Of a stretch of DNA of 64,000 nt, positions 7,446 through 17,135 are shown one piece after another; within the stretch, counting starts at the first letter, position 1; every line of letters starts with the position of its first letter. A model generated the notes under the pieces. That model saw nothing but the letters and a program-made list of their open reading frames with translations. It was not told where the DNA came from and made no database searches. The stretch comes from Hydrogenophilus thermoluteolus. GTDB lineage: Bacteria > Pseudomonadota > Gammaproteobacteria > Burkholderiales > Rhodocyclaceae. The translations under genes and the position numbers were made by a program. Location of the stretch: the NCBI RefSeq assembly GCF_003574215.1, contig NZ_AP018558.1:1219001-1283000 (forward strand). Direction: 5' to 3'.

Positions 7446-7478
7446 AGCAAAGTGCTGCGATCCCAAGGAATTCGACCT

Positions 7479-8927
7479 ATGTCCCCCTCACAACAACACA
7501 ACATTTTGTTCGATCCATTGGCGCGCTGGTGCACGCTAGGGCTCAAAACGTGTGCGGCAGACGATACCGCAATGGCTGTCGCACAGCAGATGGAAGCCCA
7601 AGGGGTCTCGAGTCTGATCGTCGAAAAAGCGGGAAAAGCCGTGGGTATCGTCACCGACCGCGACCTACGCAACAAAGTGGTTGCGCGTGGGCTTGCGCCG
7701 GAATCGGTTACCGCTGAGTCGATCATGGGGGCGCCGCTGGTGAGTTTACCCCGTCATGCGCCGCTTCACGCCGCTCTCTTGGAGATGGCGCGCCGCGGCA
7801 TTCACCGCCTGGTGGTTTGTGATGAGGCAGACAACCCCATCGGAATCCTGTCGCAGAGCGATGTGCTCAAAACCCAACGCCATTCCCCCCATTTGATGGC
7901 GCTCGAAATCGAGAAAGCCACCGCTTTGGAGACGCTCAAGGAACTCCAACAGACGCTGCAAGAGTTGGTTGCGATCCTGGTTCGAACCCATACGCCCATT
8001 CAGGAGACCGTGGCGCTCATTGCCTATCTCAACGACGCGTTGGCGCGTCGGGTGGTGGAAATCACCGCGGAATCGGTAGGGTTGGGGTTGGACCGCTTTG
8101 CATTCGTCGTCCTGGGGAGTCAAGGGCGGGGCGAACAAACGTTGGCCACCGACCAGGACAATGCGCTCGTTTTGGCCGACGATCTCGACGAAACGGAAGT
8201 GGCGTTGGCTCAAACGCTCGGGGAACGCATTTCTGAAGGCTTACTCGCGATCGGTTTCCCGCCGTGCCCGGGAAACATCATGACCCGAAACCCCTTTTGG
8301 CGGCGCAGTGCGCAAGCGTGGCAAGAGCAGATCTCGGCGTGGGTGCAGCGGCCCACGCCCGAGCACGTGCTCAACGCGGCGATGTTTGCCGATATTCGGA
8401 CGCTTGCGGGCAACGATACGCTCACACAGCAACTCGTGCAGAGGTTTTACACGGAAGCGGCGCGCGACAACCTCTTCTTTGCGCGGATGGCTCAGAACAC
8501 GGTGCGCTTCGCGGTACCACTCGGCTGGTTGGGGCGGATCAAGACCAAACCCTCCGGTGCGATCAAGGCGGGGGTCGACCTCAAAAAAGCGGGGATTTTC
8601 GCGATCACCGATGGCATTCGGACACTTGCCCTGCGTCACCGAGCGTTAACGGGCAATACGTTCGCGCGAATCGAAAAACTCAAAGAAAAAGGCGTATTGC
8701 CTGAACACGAGGGCAAGGAACTGCGCTCTGCCTTGGCCTTCCTGCTCGATCTACGGCTGCGTGCGCAGCTCGACGCGATCGACGCAGGCATGCCCCCCAG
8801 CAATGTGATCGATCTCAAAGCGCTTACGCGGTTGGAGCGGGCCGAACTCATCGCCGCGCTGCGTACGGTCGAGCGCTTTCAAGCGTTCATCCGCATGCAC
8901 TTCAAATTGGACTTGTTGCGCAACTGA
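7479..8927 (+). CDS. CBS-domain DUF294 putative nucleotidyltransferase
   Basis: A 482-residue cytoplasmic protein. Two CBS motifs come first (VSSLIVEKAGKAVGIVTDRD and IHRLVVCDEADNPIGILSQS), then a helical linker, then the DUF294 nucleotidyltransferase core LGSQGRGEQTLATDQDNALV with the GS...D-x-D metal-binding pattern. The C-terminal DUF294_C region holds DLKKAGIFAITDGIRTLALR. Proteins of this build are thought to transfer nucleotidyl groups to a protein under adenylate control by CBS. ATG 7479 has AAGGA 8 bases upstream and is preferred over GTG 7452. It stands alone on the plus strand. Confidence 0.85.
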   Translation: MSPSQQHNILFDPLARWCTLGLKTCAADDTAMAVAQQMEAQGVSSLIVEKAGKAVGIVTDRDLRNKVVARGLAPESVTAESIMGAPLVSLPRHAPLHAALLEMARRGIHRLVVCDEADNPIGILSQSDVLKTQRHSPHLMALEIEKATALETLKELQQTLQELVAILVRTHTPIQETVALIAYLNDALARRVVEITAESVGLGLDRFAFVVLGSQGRGEQTLATDQDNALVLADDLDETEVALAQTLGERISEGLLAIGFPPCPGNIMTRNPFWRRSAQAWQEQISAWVQRPTPEHVLNAAMFADIRTLAGNDTLTQQLVQRFYTEAARDNLFFARMAQNTVRFAVPLGWLGRIKTKPSGAIKAGVDLKKAGIFAITDGIRTLALRHRALTGNTFARIEKLKEKGVLPEHEGKELRSALAFLLDLRLRAQLDAIDAGMPPSNVIDLKALTRLERAELIAALRTVERFQAFIRMHFKLDLLRN

Positions 8928-8938
8928 GCAACACGGGA

Positions 8939-9829
8939 TCAAGCGACCGCGCCAGCCTGAACGGCGCGGATATAGGTCATGAGCGCGATCGTCTCTTCTG
9001 GTGTCAGTTCGAGAAACTGAACGCCATAACCCTTCCCGTCGCGAAGATGGACGGCATCCAGCTTCCGTTGGGAGCGCACCTGGGCACGCACACTCAGAAT
9101 GAGTTCGCTCCCCGCCAAGTCGATTTTGAACTTCAACGTCACGGTCTCGCCTACCTGCAACGGGTGACGAGTCGCCAACAAGCCGCCACCCAACGAAAGA
9201 TCCAACAACACGCCGCCATGGGGTGTCCCATCTTCGGTGAGAACCGCACAGACGAGGCGAACCGGCACACGGTCGCTGCGGCGCAGGCGTAACGCCTTGA
9301 CTTCGCCCGGGTAGGTCAAGTGATGGTAGGGAAAAGGCTTCGAGACGTTCGCCAAAAGCGACGCGGAAAAAAGGAAGGCATAGGAGCCCGACGTCCCTTT
9401 GATTTGAAGCGTTGTCCCTTCCTTGATGAAGATGGGGACGTCATTGCGCGTCACCGCATCGATCAGCAACGATTTGTTGCGCAACATGCCGACGTAACGC
9501 GACCAAAGGGGCTGCTCTTCACTGCCGATCTTGATTTGCAGCAACTCCCCAGGAACCAGATGGAGCTCATGGAACCCTAGGGAAACCGCCCTTTTTTCTT
9601 CGTCACTACCTTTGACTTCGACACGCTGCGCGCTTTCGAGTGCCGCGCGAAACCGTTCGTCGGTAGAAATGTCCCGCTCTGGACCCAATTTGAAGAGTTT
9701 TTGTTTTTCCTGATCGGTTTCGATCACATAACCGCGACGCAGCAGAAGCCGCCCGTCCCGGTCGTAGACGTCGAACGGCAACGGCTTCCCGACCAGGAGT
9801 TCGTGCAGTTTGACGGGGGCACGCAACAT
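8939..9829 (-). CDS. PilZ-domain flagellar brake (YcgR-like) protein
   Basis: A 296-residue protein with an N-terminal YcgR-type domain and a C-terminal PilZ domain. The c-di-GMP pocket is intact: RRSDR (RxxxR) and DLSLGG (D-x-S-x-x-G). Such proteins bind c-di-GMP and slow the flagellar motor or control other surface outputs. It lies 30 bases downstream of guaA on the same strand, so it may be read from the gua operon, which would be an interesting GTP-pool link. No flagellar genes are in the window. Confidence 0.8.
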   Translation of the reverse strand: MLRAPVKLHELLVGKPLPFDVYDRDGRLLLRRGYVIETDQEKQKLFKLGPERDISTDERFRAALESAQRVEVKGSDEEKRAVSLGFHELHLVPGELLQIKIGSEEQPLWSRYVGMLRNKSLLIDAVTRNDVPIFIKEGTTLQIKGTSGSYAFLFSASLLANVSKPFPYHHLTYPGEVKALRLRRSDRVPVRLVCAVLTEDGTPHGGVLLDLSLGGGLLATRHPLQVGETVTLKFKIDLAGSELILSVRAQVRSQRKLDAVHLRDGKGYGVQFLELTPEETIALMTYIRAVQAGAVA

Positions 9830-9859
9830 CGGTCAAACCTCTTTTCGCGAAAAAGCAAG

Positions 9860-11428
9860 TCACTCCCACTCGATCGTTGCTGGCGGTTTGCCCGAAATAT
9901 CATAAACGACGCGGTTGACACCGCGCACTTCGTTGATGATGCGGTTCGCGACGCGCCCCAACAAGGCGTGCGGCAGTTCGGCCCAATGCGCGGTCATGAA
10001 GTCCTGGGTCTGTACTGCGCGCAACGCGATCACGTATTCGTAGGTCCGCCCGTCTCCCATCACCCCGACGCTCTTGACCGGCAAAAAGACGGCAAAGGCC
10101 TGGCTCACCTTGTCGTACCAATCGGCCGCGCGGAGTTCGTCGATGAAGATCGCATCCGCCTGGCGCAAAATTTCGGCGTATTCGCGCTTGACTTCGCCCA
10201 GAATGCGCACCCCGAGCCCGGGACCGGGGAACGGATGGCGATAGACCATTTCATGCGGCAACCCAAGCGCAATCCCCAACTCCCGCACCTCATCTTTGAA
10301 AAGTTCCCGCAGCGGTTCCAGGAGTTTGAGGTTGAGCGTTTCCGGTAACCCGCCCACATTGTGGTGGCTCTTGATGGTGTGTGCTTTTTTGGTTTTGCTG
10401 CCAGCCGATTCGATCACGTCGGGATAGATCGTCCCTTGCGCGAGCCACCGGGCATTGGGGCGCTTCGTCGCCTCTTCCTGGAAGACCTCGACGAAGACGC
10501 GACCGATGATTTTCCGTTTTGCTTCCGGGTCCGTTACGCCGGCCAGCGCTTGGAGGAAACGCTCTGACGCGTCGACGTGGATCACCCGCATCCCCAAATG
10601 GCGCGCGAAGGTAGCCATCACCTGTTGCGCTTCGTTGAGGCGCAGGAGCCCGTTGTCGACAAAGACACAGGTGAGCTGATCGCCGATTGCCCGATGGATG
10701 AGCGCCGCGGCCACGCTGGAATCGACGCCCCCCGAAAGCCCCAAGATCACCTCTTCGTCACCCACCTGCTCGCGGATGCGCGCGACCGCCTCCGGGATGA
10801 ACTCGGGCATCGTCCAATCCCAACCGCAGCCACAGATCTCATGGACGAAGCGCCCCAGGATCTCTTTGCCTTTGATCGTATGGGTCACTTCCGGGTGAAA
10901 CTGTACCCCGTAAAAGCCGCGCTCAGGATCGGCCATCGCAGCCACCGGCGTCGAATCGTTTTCTGCGATCACTTGAAACCCCGGGGGAAGCATGACCACG
11001 GCGTCGCCATGGCTCATCCAGACCTCTAGGTACGCGCGCCCCGATTCGTCGCGACGATCCTCGATGCCTTCGAAGAGCGGCGAGTGGTTGCGCAGCCGAA
11101 CTTCGGCATAGCCGAACTCCCGTTTGCCACTGGGCGCGACCTTACCCCCCAATTGCTCAGCCATCGTCTGCATGCCGTAGCAGATCCCCAGTACCGGCAC
11201 GCCCAGTTCGAAGACCGCTTGCGGCGCACGCCAGTCGACGGCGTCGTACGCAGAGTTGGGGCCACCAGAGAGGATGATCCCTTTTGCACAGAACGCACGG
11301 ACGAAATCGTCGGAGACGTCGAACGGGTGGATTTCGCAATAGACCTGATGTTCGCGTACCCGCCTCGCGATCAATTGCGTGAGCTGCGACCCAAAGTCGA
11401 GGATCAAAATTTTGTCGTGTTGCGCCAT
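9860..11428 (-). CDS. guaA: GMP synthase (glutamine-hydrolysing)
   Basis: Converts XMP to GMP with glutamine and ATP. 522 residues. The class I amidotransferase half has the nucleophile in VLGICYGMQ and the His/Glu dyad in GVQFHPEVTH. The synthase half has the P-loop GLSGGVDSSV, and the dimerisation tail ends TIEWE as usual. It follows guaB by 17 bases, so guaB-guaA form an operon. Confidence 0.98.
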   Translation of the reverse strand: MAQHDKILILDFGSQLTQLIARRVREHQVYCEIHPFDVSDDFVRAFCAKGIILSGGPNSAYDAVDWRAPQAVFELGVPVLGICYGMQTMAEQLGGKVAPSGKREFGYAEVRLRNHSPLFEGIEDRRDESGRAYLEVWMSHGDAVVMLPPGFQVIAENDSTPVAAMADPERGFYGVQFHPEVTHTIKGKEILGRFVHEICGCGWDWTMPEFIPEAVARIREQVGDEEVILGLSGGVDSSVAAALIHRAIGDQLTCVFVDNGLLRLNEAQQVMATFARHLGMRVIHVDASERFLQALAGVTDPEAKRKIIGRVFVEVFQEEATKRPNARWLAQGTIYPDVIESAGSKTKKAHTIKSHHNVGGLPETLNLKLLEPLRELFKDEVRELGIALGLPHEMVYRHPFPGPGLGVRILGEVKREYAEILRQADAIFIDELRAADWYDKVSQAFAVFLPVKSVGVMGDGRTYEYVIALRAVQTQDFMTAHWAELPHALLGRVANRIINEVRGVNRVVYDISGKPPATIEWE

Positions 11429-11445
11429 GGTGCGCTCTTCCGCGG

Positions 11446-12906
11446 TCAGTCGAGGTGGTAGTTGGGCGCCTCTTTCGTGATCTGCACGTCGTGGACGTGC
11501 GACTCGCGAACGCCCGCAGAGGTGATTTGCACGAATTCGGCTTTCGCGTGCAACTCTTCGATGGTGCGGCAGCCCAGATACCCCATCGAGGAGCGAACGC
11601 CGCCAACCAACTGATGGATCACCGCAGCAACCGGCCCTTTGTACGGCACGCGTCCTTCGATCCCTTCGGGCACGAATTTGTCGACGTTTGCGGTGTTGTC
11701 CTGGAAGTAGCGGTCGGCAGCGCCCGCCTGCATCGCGCCCAACGACCCCATGCCTCGGTACGCTTTGTACGACCGGCCTTGATAGAGCACCGTCTCACCG
11801 GGCGCTTCTTCGGTACCAGCAAAAAGACCACCCAACATCACACAGTGGGCGCCGGCAGCGAGCGCTTTGGCAATGTCACCCGAGAATCGGATGCCGCCGT
11901 CGGCGATCAACGGCACATCGGTTCCCGCGAGCGCCTCCGCAACGTCAGATATCGCGGTGATTTGCGGCACCCCAACGCCAGCGACGATCCGAGTCGTACA
12001 GATCGAACCGGGCCCGATCCCAACTTTGACCGCGTCCGCGCCGGCGTCGACCAACGCTTTTGCCGCCTCAGCCGTTGCGATGTTGCCCCCGATCACTTGC
12101 ACGTTCGGGAATTGGCGCTTGACCCAGCGCACCCGGTCGAGTACCCCTTGCGAATGGCCGTGTGCGGTATCGACGACGATCACATCGACACCCGCTTCGA
12201 CCAGGCGTTCGGTGCGCTCTTCGGTACCCGCGCCGACGCCGATCGCAGCCCCCACCAGGAGCCGCCCGTCGCTGTCTTTCGCCGCGTTGGGGTGTTCGGT
12301 CGACTTCTGAATGTCTTTGACCGTGATCAACCCCCTGAGGGAATCGTCCGGACCCAGGATCAGCACCCGCTCCAAACGGTGTTCGTGCATCAACGCTTTA
12401 GCTTTCTCGACGCTCTCCCCTTCGCGGATGAAAACCAGCCGCTCGCGCGGGGTCATGATTTGCGCAATTGGCAGGTCCAGCCGGGTTTCGAATCGTAGGT
12501 CGCGATGGGTGACGATCCCCACCACGCGGCCTTCGTCGACGACCGGAAGCCCGGAAATTCCGAGTTGCTGTGTGAGCGAAAGCACCTCGCCTACGGTCAG
12601 CGTGGGCGGAATCGTCACGGGATCTTTGAGGATTCCCGATTCGAACCGCTTCACCTTCGCCACTTCGGCCGCTTGCTGTTTTGCGGAGAGGTTTTTGTGG
12701 ATGATGCCGATCCCACCTGCCTGCGCGAGTGCGATCGCCAACCGCGCTTCGGTCACGGTATCCATCGCCGCCGACACCAACGGGATGTTGAGGCGGATGG
12801 CGCGCGTCAGCTTCGTCGAGAGGTCAACGTCGCGCGGCAAGACTTGGGAATAGGCAGGGACCAAGAGAACATCATCGAACGTGAGTGCGATTTTTTTGAG
12901 ACGCAT
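11446..12906 (-). CDS. guaB: IMP dehydrogenase
   Basis: Oxidises IMP to XMP with NAD, the first committed step to GMP. 486 residues. The TIM barrel is interrupted by a CBS pair (about residues 95-205). The catalytic Cys loop is GPGSICTTRIVAGVG, and the mobile flap contains YRGMGSLGAM and Lys/Arg-rich sequence. GGAGTG lies before ATG 12906. A TATAAT on the minus strand (12931-12936) within the 3' flank of rnfH is a plausible -10. Confidence 0.98.
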   Translation of the reverse strand: MRLKKIALTFDDVLLVPAYSQVLPRDVDLSTKLTRAIRLNIPLVSAAMDTVTEARLAIALAQAGGIGIIHKNLSAKQQAAEVAKVKRFESGILKDPVTIPPTLTVGEVLSLTQQLGISGLPVVDEGRVVGIVTHRDLRFETRLDLPIAQIMTPRERLVFIREGESVEKAKALMHEHRLERVLILGPDDSLRGLITVKDIQKSTEHPNAAKDSDGRLLVGAAIGVGAGTEERTERLVEAGVDVIVVDTAHGHSQGVLDRVRWVKRQFPNVQVIGGNIATAEAAKALVDAGADAVKVGIGPGSICTTRIVAGVGVPQITAISDVAEALAGTDVPLIADGGIRFSGDIAKALAAGAHCVMLGGLFAGTEEAPGETVLYQGRSYKAYRGMGSLGAMQAGAADRYFQDNTANVDKFVPEGIEGRVPYKGPVAAVIHQLVGGVRSSMGYLGCRTIEELHAKAEFVQITSAGVRESHVHDVQITKEAPNYHLD

Positions 12907-12941
12907 TGCGACACTCCAGCCAAAACGGGATTATATCGCGA

Positions 12942-13229
12942 TTACTTCTGAGCCGCTTTTTTCCGCCGCGCTGCCTTTGGATCGGCGATAATCGGGCGAT
13001 AGATTTCGATTCGGTCACGGTCTCTGAGCGGCGTGGCCAGGGTCACGGGTTTGGCATAGATTCCGATCCGATTCTTCCCATCGAGGTCGATCTCAGGATG
13101 GCGGGATAGAATCCCGGAGCGTTCGAGCGCGTCGGCAACGGTGCTTTCGGGCGGCAACTGCACCGTGACCAGATCGACTTGGTGCGGGGCTGGCGCATAA
13201 ACCACCTCGACCGTGATGGTCTCTGTCAT
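12942..13229 (-). CDS. rnfH: RnfH-family ubiquitin-like protein
   Basis: A 95-residue beta-grasp protein (UPF0125/RnfH): TVEVVYAPAPHQVDLVTVQL, then TVADALERSGIL and the conserved DRDRIEIYRP end. ATG 13229 is preferred because AGGAG is 6 bases upstream; GTG 13232 also reads. Its start overlaps the ratA stop. No rnf genes are near. The ratA-rnfH pairing is common in proteobacteria, and the exact role is unclear. Confidence 0.88.
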   Translation of the reverse strand: MTETITVEVVYAPAPHQVDLVTVQLPPESTVADALERSGILSRHPEIDLDGKNRIGIYAKPVTLATPLRDRDRIEIYRPIIADPKAARRKKAAQK

Positions 13230-13705
13230 CACTCACTCCTCTCGCTACGGTACCCTGGCAACGCCGCCCAGACTTCTGGGGAAATCGCATGCGCGCGCGC
13301 GACGAACGCATCGACGAACGTTTGGGCGATTTTGTCGAAAACCGGCCCCAGTACCTTGTCCAACAATTTATTCGCAAACTCGTAATGGAGCTCGAACTCG
13401 ATCTTGCAGCCGATCGCACCGAGCGGTTTGAATCGCCAGTGGCCGTGAAGGTGTTTGAACGGCCCCTCTTTGAGCGTGATCCGCATTTCCAACGGGGGCT
13501 GTTTCTGATTGACGGTGCGGAACTGGGTTTTCACCCCGTGGAAGTCGACCTTCAAGGTGGCGTCGGTCAGATGTTCCGTGCGCTGATGGACCTCAGTTCC
13601 ACCACACCACGGCAGAAACTCCGGGTAGTGTTCGCAGTAATCGACCAGCGCGAACATCGCCTCCGCAGGACGATCGATCAAAACTTGCTTGTGTACCGTC
13701 GCCAT
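13229..13705 (-). CDS. ratA: RatA-type START/coenzyme Q-binding protein
   Basis: A 158-residue START/SRPBCC-fold protein: ATVHKQVLIDRPAEAMFALV, then CEHYPEFLPWC and the C-terminal helix. The family includes E. coli RatA (reported to bind 50S subunits) and Coq10-like ubiquinone-binding proteins, so the activity is uncertain. Start 13705 fits the family N terminus. It is divergent from smpB, whose -10 box is 27 bases away. Confidence 0.85.
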   Translation of the reverse strand: MATVHKQVLIDRPAEAMFALVDYCEHYPEFLPWCGGTEVHQRTEHLTDATLKVDFHGVKTQFRTVNQKQPPLEMRITLKEGPFKHLHGHWRFKPLGAIGCKIEFELHYEFANKLLDKVLGPVFDKIAQTFVDAFVARAHAISPEVWAALPGYRSERSE

Positions 13706-13731
13706 TGGCAAAAACCCAAGCCACTCCTCGG

Positions 13732-13737
13732 TATAAT
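13732..13737 (+). promoter_or_regulatory. -10 box for smpB
   Basis: TATAAT 35 bases before ATG 13772. TTGGCA at 13705-13710 is 21 bases upstream, longer than usual for a -35. Confidence 0.45.
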
Positions 13738-13771
13738 CGGGCGATTGTACCGCAACGCATGAACCTCTTTT

Positions 13772-14221
13772 ATGGCCATCGTCGAAAATCGAAAAGCCCG
13801 ACACGAATATTTCATCGAAGAGACCTTCGAAGCTGGCCTTGTGCTCGAAGGTTGGGAGGTGAAAGCGATCCGTGCCGGACGGGTCAATCTGAAGGAAGCC
13901 TACGTCCTGGTTCGGCATGGCGAGCTTTTTCTCTTGGGCATGCACGTCTCGCCCCTTGCCAGCGCCTCGACCCATGTCCGCCCTGACCCCACTCGGACGC
14001 GTAAGCTTCTGCTCCACCGCCGCGAAATCGACCGTCTGATCGGCAAGGTTGAGCGCGCGGGTTACGCGCTCGTGCCGCTCGACCTCCATTACAAGAACGG
14101 TCGGATCAAAGCAACGATTGCGTTGGCGAAAGGCAAGAAACTTCACGACAAGCGGGAAAGCGCGAAGGAACGCGATTGGGCACGCGAAAAAGCCCGGTTG
14201 ATGCGTGCTGCGGTGCGCTGA
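13772..14221 (+). CDS. smpB: SsrA-binding protein
   Basis: Binds tmRNA and delivers it to stalled ribosomes. 149 residues with the family blocks NRKARHEYFIEETFEAGLVL, EGWEVKAIRAGRVNLKEAYV, and the basic C-terminal tail KGKKLHDKRESAKERDW. Divergent from ratA, as often seen. It ends 63 bases before fabI. Confidence 0.97.
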   Translation: MAIVENRKARHEYFIEETFEAGLVLEGWEVKAIRAGRVNLKEAYVLVRHGELFLLGMHVSPLASASTHVRPDPTRTRKLLLHRREIDRLIGKVERAGYALVPLDLHYKNGRIKATIALAKGKKLHDKRESAKERDWAREKARLMRAAVR

Positions 14222-14284
14222 AGCACTGAAACACCGCGGAACGCTCATGATAAGATATTCCCAATTGTGACGAAGGAGTTGTCG

Positions 14285-15082
14285 ATGGGTTTTTTGGCGG
14301 GTAAAAAGATCCTGATCACCGGGCTACTCAGCAACCGCTCGATCGCTTATGGCATCGCGCAAGCGTGCGCGCGGGAAGGCGCACGTTTGGCGTTCACCTA
14401 CCAAAACGAACGGTTCGAAGGGCGCATCGCCAAGTTCGCAACGGAATTCGGGGCCGATTTCATCGCGCCGCTCGACGTGACGCGCGACGAAGAGATCACC
14501 GGGCTTGCCGATCGCATCGCTCAAGAATGGGAAGGGTTAGACGGTTTCGTCCATTCCATTGCCTATGCCCCGAACGAAGCGCTCGAGGGCGATTTTCTCG
14601 ACGGGTTCACGCGCGAAGCGTTTCGCATCGCCCATGAAGTGAGCGCAGCGAGTTTTCCCCTGATGGCGAAAGCGTTTCGGCCGTTGATGCAAAACCGAAA
14701 GTCGTCGATGTTGACGCTCTCGTATCTTGGCGCTGTGCGCACGATGCCCAATTACAACCTGATGGGAATGGCCAAGGCCAGTCTGGAAGCGGGTGTGCGC
14801 TACCTGGCGGCAAGCTTGGGACCTGAGGGGATCCGCGTAAACGGTGTCTCGGCAGGCCCGATCAAAACCGTTGCCGCGTCGGGCATTGGCAGTTTCAGCA
14901 GACTCCTTCGCTACAACGAACACCATGCGCCGCTGCGCCGCAACGTCACGATCGAAGAGGTGGGCAACGCCTCGGCGTTCCTCCTTTCGGATCTCGCAAG
15001 CGGCATCACCGGCGAGATTCTCTACGTTGATGGCGGTTTTCACAACGTCGCGCTCGGCAACCCCGAACCGCTCGTCTTGTAA
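14285..15082 (+). CDS. fabI: Enoyl-[acyl-carrier-protein] reductase (NADH)
   Basis: Reduces trans-2-enoyl-ACP in fatty acid elongation. 265-residue SDR of the FabI type: GKKILITGLLSNRSIAYGIA (NADH site) and the Y-x6-K catalytic pair in NYNLMGMAKASLEAGVRYLA. ATG 14285 is preceded by AAGGAG at 6 bases; GTG 14267 in the same frame has no site. A terminator follows at 15104. Confidence 0.97.
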   Translation: MGFLAGKKILITGLLSNRSIAYGIAQACAREGARLAFTYQNERFEGRIAKFATEFGADFIAPLDVTRDEEITGLADRIAQEWEGLDGFVHSIAYAPNEALEGDFLDGFTREAFRIAHEVSAASFPLMAKAFRPLMQNRKSSMLTLSYLGAVRTMPNYNLMGMAKASLEAGVRYLAASLGPEGIRVNGVSAGPIKTVAASGIGSFSRLLRYNEHHAPLRRNVTIEEVGNASAFLLSDLASGITGEILYVDGGFHNVALGNPEPLVL

Positions 15083-15103
15083 GGAAAAGCAAAACGGGGC
15101 AAC

Positions 15104-15134
15104 GAAAAAGGGCGCGTGCTGCGCCCTTTTCGTT
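15104..15134. terminator. Bidirectional intrinsic terminator, fabI/ppiD
   Basis: AAAAGGGCGC (15106-15115) and GCGCCCTTTT (15121-15130) form a perfect 10-bp stem with a 5-base loop. T-runs follow on both strands, serving the convergent genes. Confidence 0.9.
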
Positions 15135-15158
15135 TTGCCCTACAGGATTTCTCGCCCG

Positions 15159-17033
15159 TTATTCGGCGGTGAATTCCCGCAACGCCTCTTGACGGATCTG
15201 GATGGGATAGCGCGCTTCCACCGTGCGCAACCACGCACGGTAATGCACGTCACCATAGAGGCTGTGCAATTGTGTCGCAAGCGATTTGGCCCGTGCATCG
15301 TTATCCGTGACGACCGGCGTTTCCACCGCGACGAGTTCGAGCAGCCATACGGCGTCACCGCTTGTAACCACGTTGTGAACGCCCGGTTTCCGCGGCAGCG
15401 CAAACGCGGCTTCCACCACAGTGCGCGGCAAGGTCGTATCGTTGCGTTGTAACCGCTTTTCGCCGTCCCATTTCGTGATCGACGCGTTCGTTTCTACCTG
15501 TTGCGCGAGCGAAGCCACCAATTGCGACTGCGCGTGATCGCGACGCCACGCGGCAATTGCGTCGGCTTTGGCCTCGGCAAAGGTGCGCGGTCGTGCGGGC
15601 TCAAAACGGGCAACCCGCACCACCACCATACGCCCATCGGGCAACGTGACCGGATCCAGGTTTTCGCCGCGGCGGGCATTTTCGCTCCTCAATTGCGCCA
15701 CCAGTGCAGCTGGCAAAGGCGTGCCATCGTTGAGCGTGAGCGCATCGAGCGGCATGAGTGGCGTTTTCTCGATGGGTGCCCCGACCTTTTCCGCAACCGG
15801 GTCGAGGCGGTCCACCGCGTCAAACGCCAGATTGGGCAATTCCGCGGCCAATTCCGTGAACCGCCGCTTGCGCGCCTCTTGCTGCAATGCCGCGCGAATT
15901 TGCGGGGCAACCGCGTCGAAAGTGGGTGTTTGAGCCGGCTGGATCGCAGACAACCAAACCAGATGCCAACCGAAATCGGTGCGAACGGGATCGAGTAGCC
16001 CCGGGGTTTTCGCAGCAAAAACCGCTTCAGCCAACGCTGGCGGCAGCTCTTCCTTCGTGACCCACCCCAAGTCACCCCCTTGGGCGCGGGTTGCCGCATC
16101 CTCCGACCGGTTTTTGGCGATTTCGGCGAATTGCACTTCGTCTTTGCCGCGCAGTTGCGCAAGAAGCTGCGTGACTTCCGCAGGTAGCGTTTTGCCGTCG
16201 TCAAAGTTCGAGGCAGTGATCAAGATGTGGCGAATACGCCGTTTTTCCGGTTGTGCGATCGCTGCTTTCCGGGCCTCAAAGGCCTTGCGAACGTCCTCCT
16301 CTGGTACGGGCGGCACCTCAAGGTGCTTTTCGTCGAGCACTACGTATTCGAGAGCCGCTTCATCCGGTTTCTGGAAGCGATCCTGATGTTGTTGGAAAAA
16401 CGCTTCGACCGCCTGCTCGTCGACCGGCAGCGACGCCGCAACGGCGTCGATCGAATGGCGTTGCCAGCGCACGCGCCGCACCTCTTCTTGCCACCGCAAC
16501 AGCGTCAGGACATTTTGCGGAGGGACGACTGCAGCGCGAACCGAGCGCAGGAGTTTTTCGATCGCCAAATCTTCTTGGACCAGCGCTTCGAACCGCGCCG
16601 GCGTCATTCCCTGCGCCCGCAGCGCCGCTTCATACGTGGCAAAATCGAAACGGCCATCCTTCTGAAACACGGGAATCGCAGCCAGGGTTTTCTGCACCAC
16701 CGTTTGCGGAACCTGCAGTCCGAGCCGCTGCGCTTCGTTCAAAAGGATTTGGCGTTCCAGCAATTGCCGCAGTACCTCCTCAACGAACGCTTGGCTGCGC
16801 ACGAGCTTCGGGTCAAACGCCTCCCCCATCTGGGTACGCAAGCGGTCGCTTTGCCGCTGCAGCGCATCGCGCAGCGCCGCAACCGTTACCGCGGAATCCC
16901 CTACCGTTGCCACTTCGTTACGCGACGGACCTGTGGAAAAGTAACGCTCTACGCCAAAAAAGGCAAAGGGAATGATCAATATGAGCAAGATGATCTGCGC
17001 GATTCGCTTGCGGCGGCGAATGGCATCGAGCAT
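15159..17033 (-). CDS. ppiD: PpiD/SurA-like membrane-anchored peptidyl-prolyl isomerase
   Basis: Periplasmic folding factor of 624 residues. One N-terminal transmembrane helix (IAQIILLILIIPFAFFGVE), then a SurA_N-like domain with parvulin domain near residues 260-360 (RRIRHILITA ... GGDLGWVTKEELPPALAEAV). Family members assist outer-membrane protein folding near the Sec exit. ATG 17033 has GAGGT at 6 bases and starts MLDAIRRRKR, the family pattern; an upstream in-frame start at 17051 was not used. Confidence 0.9.
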   Translation of the reverse strand: MLDAIRRRKRIAQIILLILIIPFAFFGVERYFSTGPSRNEVATVGDSAVTVAALRDALQRQSDRLRTQMGEAFDPKLVRSQAFVEEVLRQLLERQILLNEAQRLGLQVPQTVVQKTLAAIPVFQKDGRFDFATYEAALRAQGMTPARFEALVQEDLAIEKLLRSVRAAVVPPQNVLTLLRWQEEVRRVRWQRHSIDAVAASLPVDEQAVEAFFQQHQDRFQKPDEAALEYVVLDEKHLEVPPVPEEDVRKAFEARKAAIAQPEKRRIRHILITASNFDDGKTLPAEVTQLLAQLRGKDEVQFAEIAKNRSEDAATRAQGGDLGWVTKEELPPALAEAVFAAKTPGLLDPVRTDFGWHLVWLSAIQPAQTPTFDAVAPQIRAALQQEARKRRFTELAAELPNLAFDAVDRLDPVAEKVGAPIEKTPLMPLDALTLNDGTPLPAALVAQLRSENARRGENLDPVTLPDGRMVVVRVARFEPARPRTFAEAKADAIAAWRRDHAQSQLVASLAQQVETNASITKWDGEKRLQRNDTTLPRTVVEAAFALPRKPGVHNVVTSGDAVWLLELVAVETPVVTDNDARAKSLATQLHSLYGDVHYRAWLRTVEARYPIQIRQEALREFTAE

Positions 17034-17100
17034 TATCGTGACCTCGAACAAAATCGGAAGCCGTAATTATCGCATAAGCCGTTTCGTTGCTGCAGTGGCG

Positions 17101-17106
17101 TATAAT
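17101..17106 (+). promoter_or_regulatory. -10 box for the DUF3579 gene
   Basis: TATAAT 30 bases upstream of ATG 17136. On the opposite strand, TGCGATAAT at 17066-17074 is an extended -10-like site for ppiD, so two divergent promoters share this short gap. Confidence 0.5.
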
Positions 17107-17135
17107 TATCGTTCAGTTTTCTTGACATCGAAATT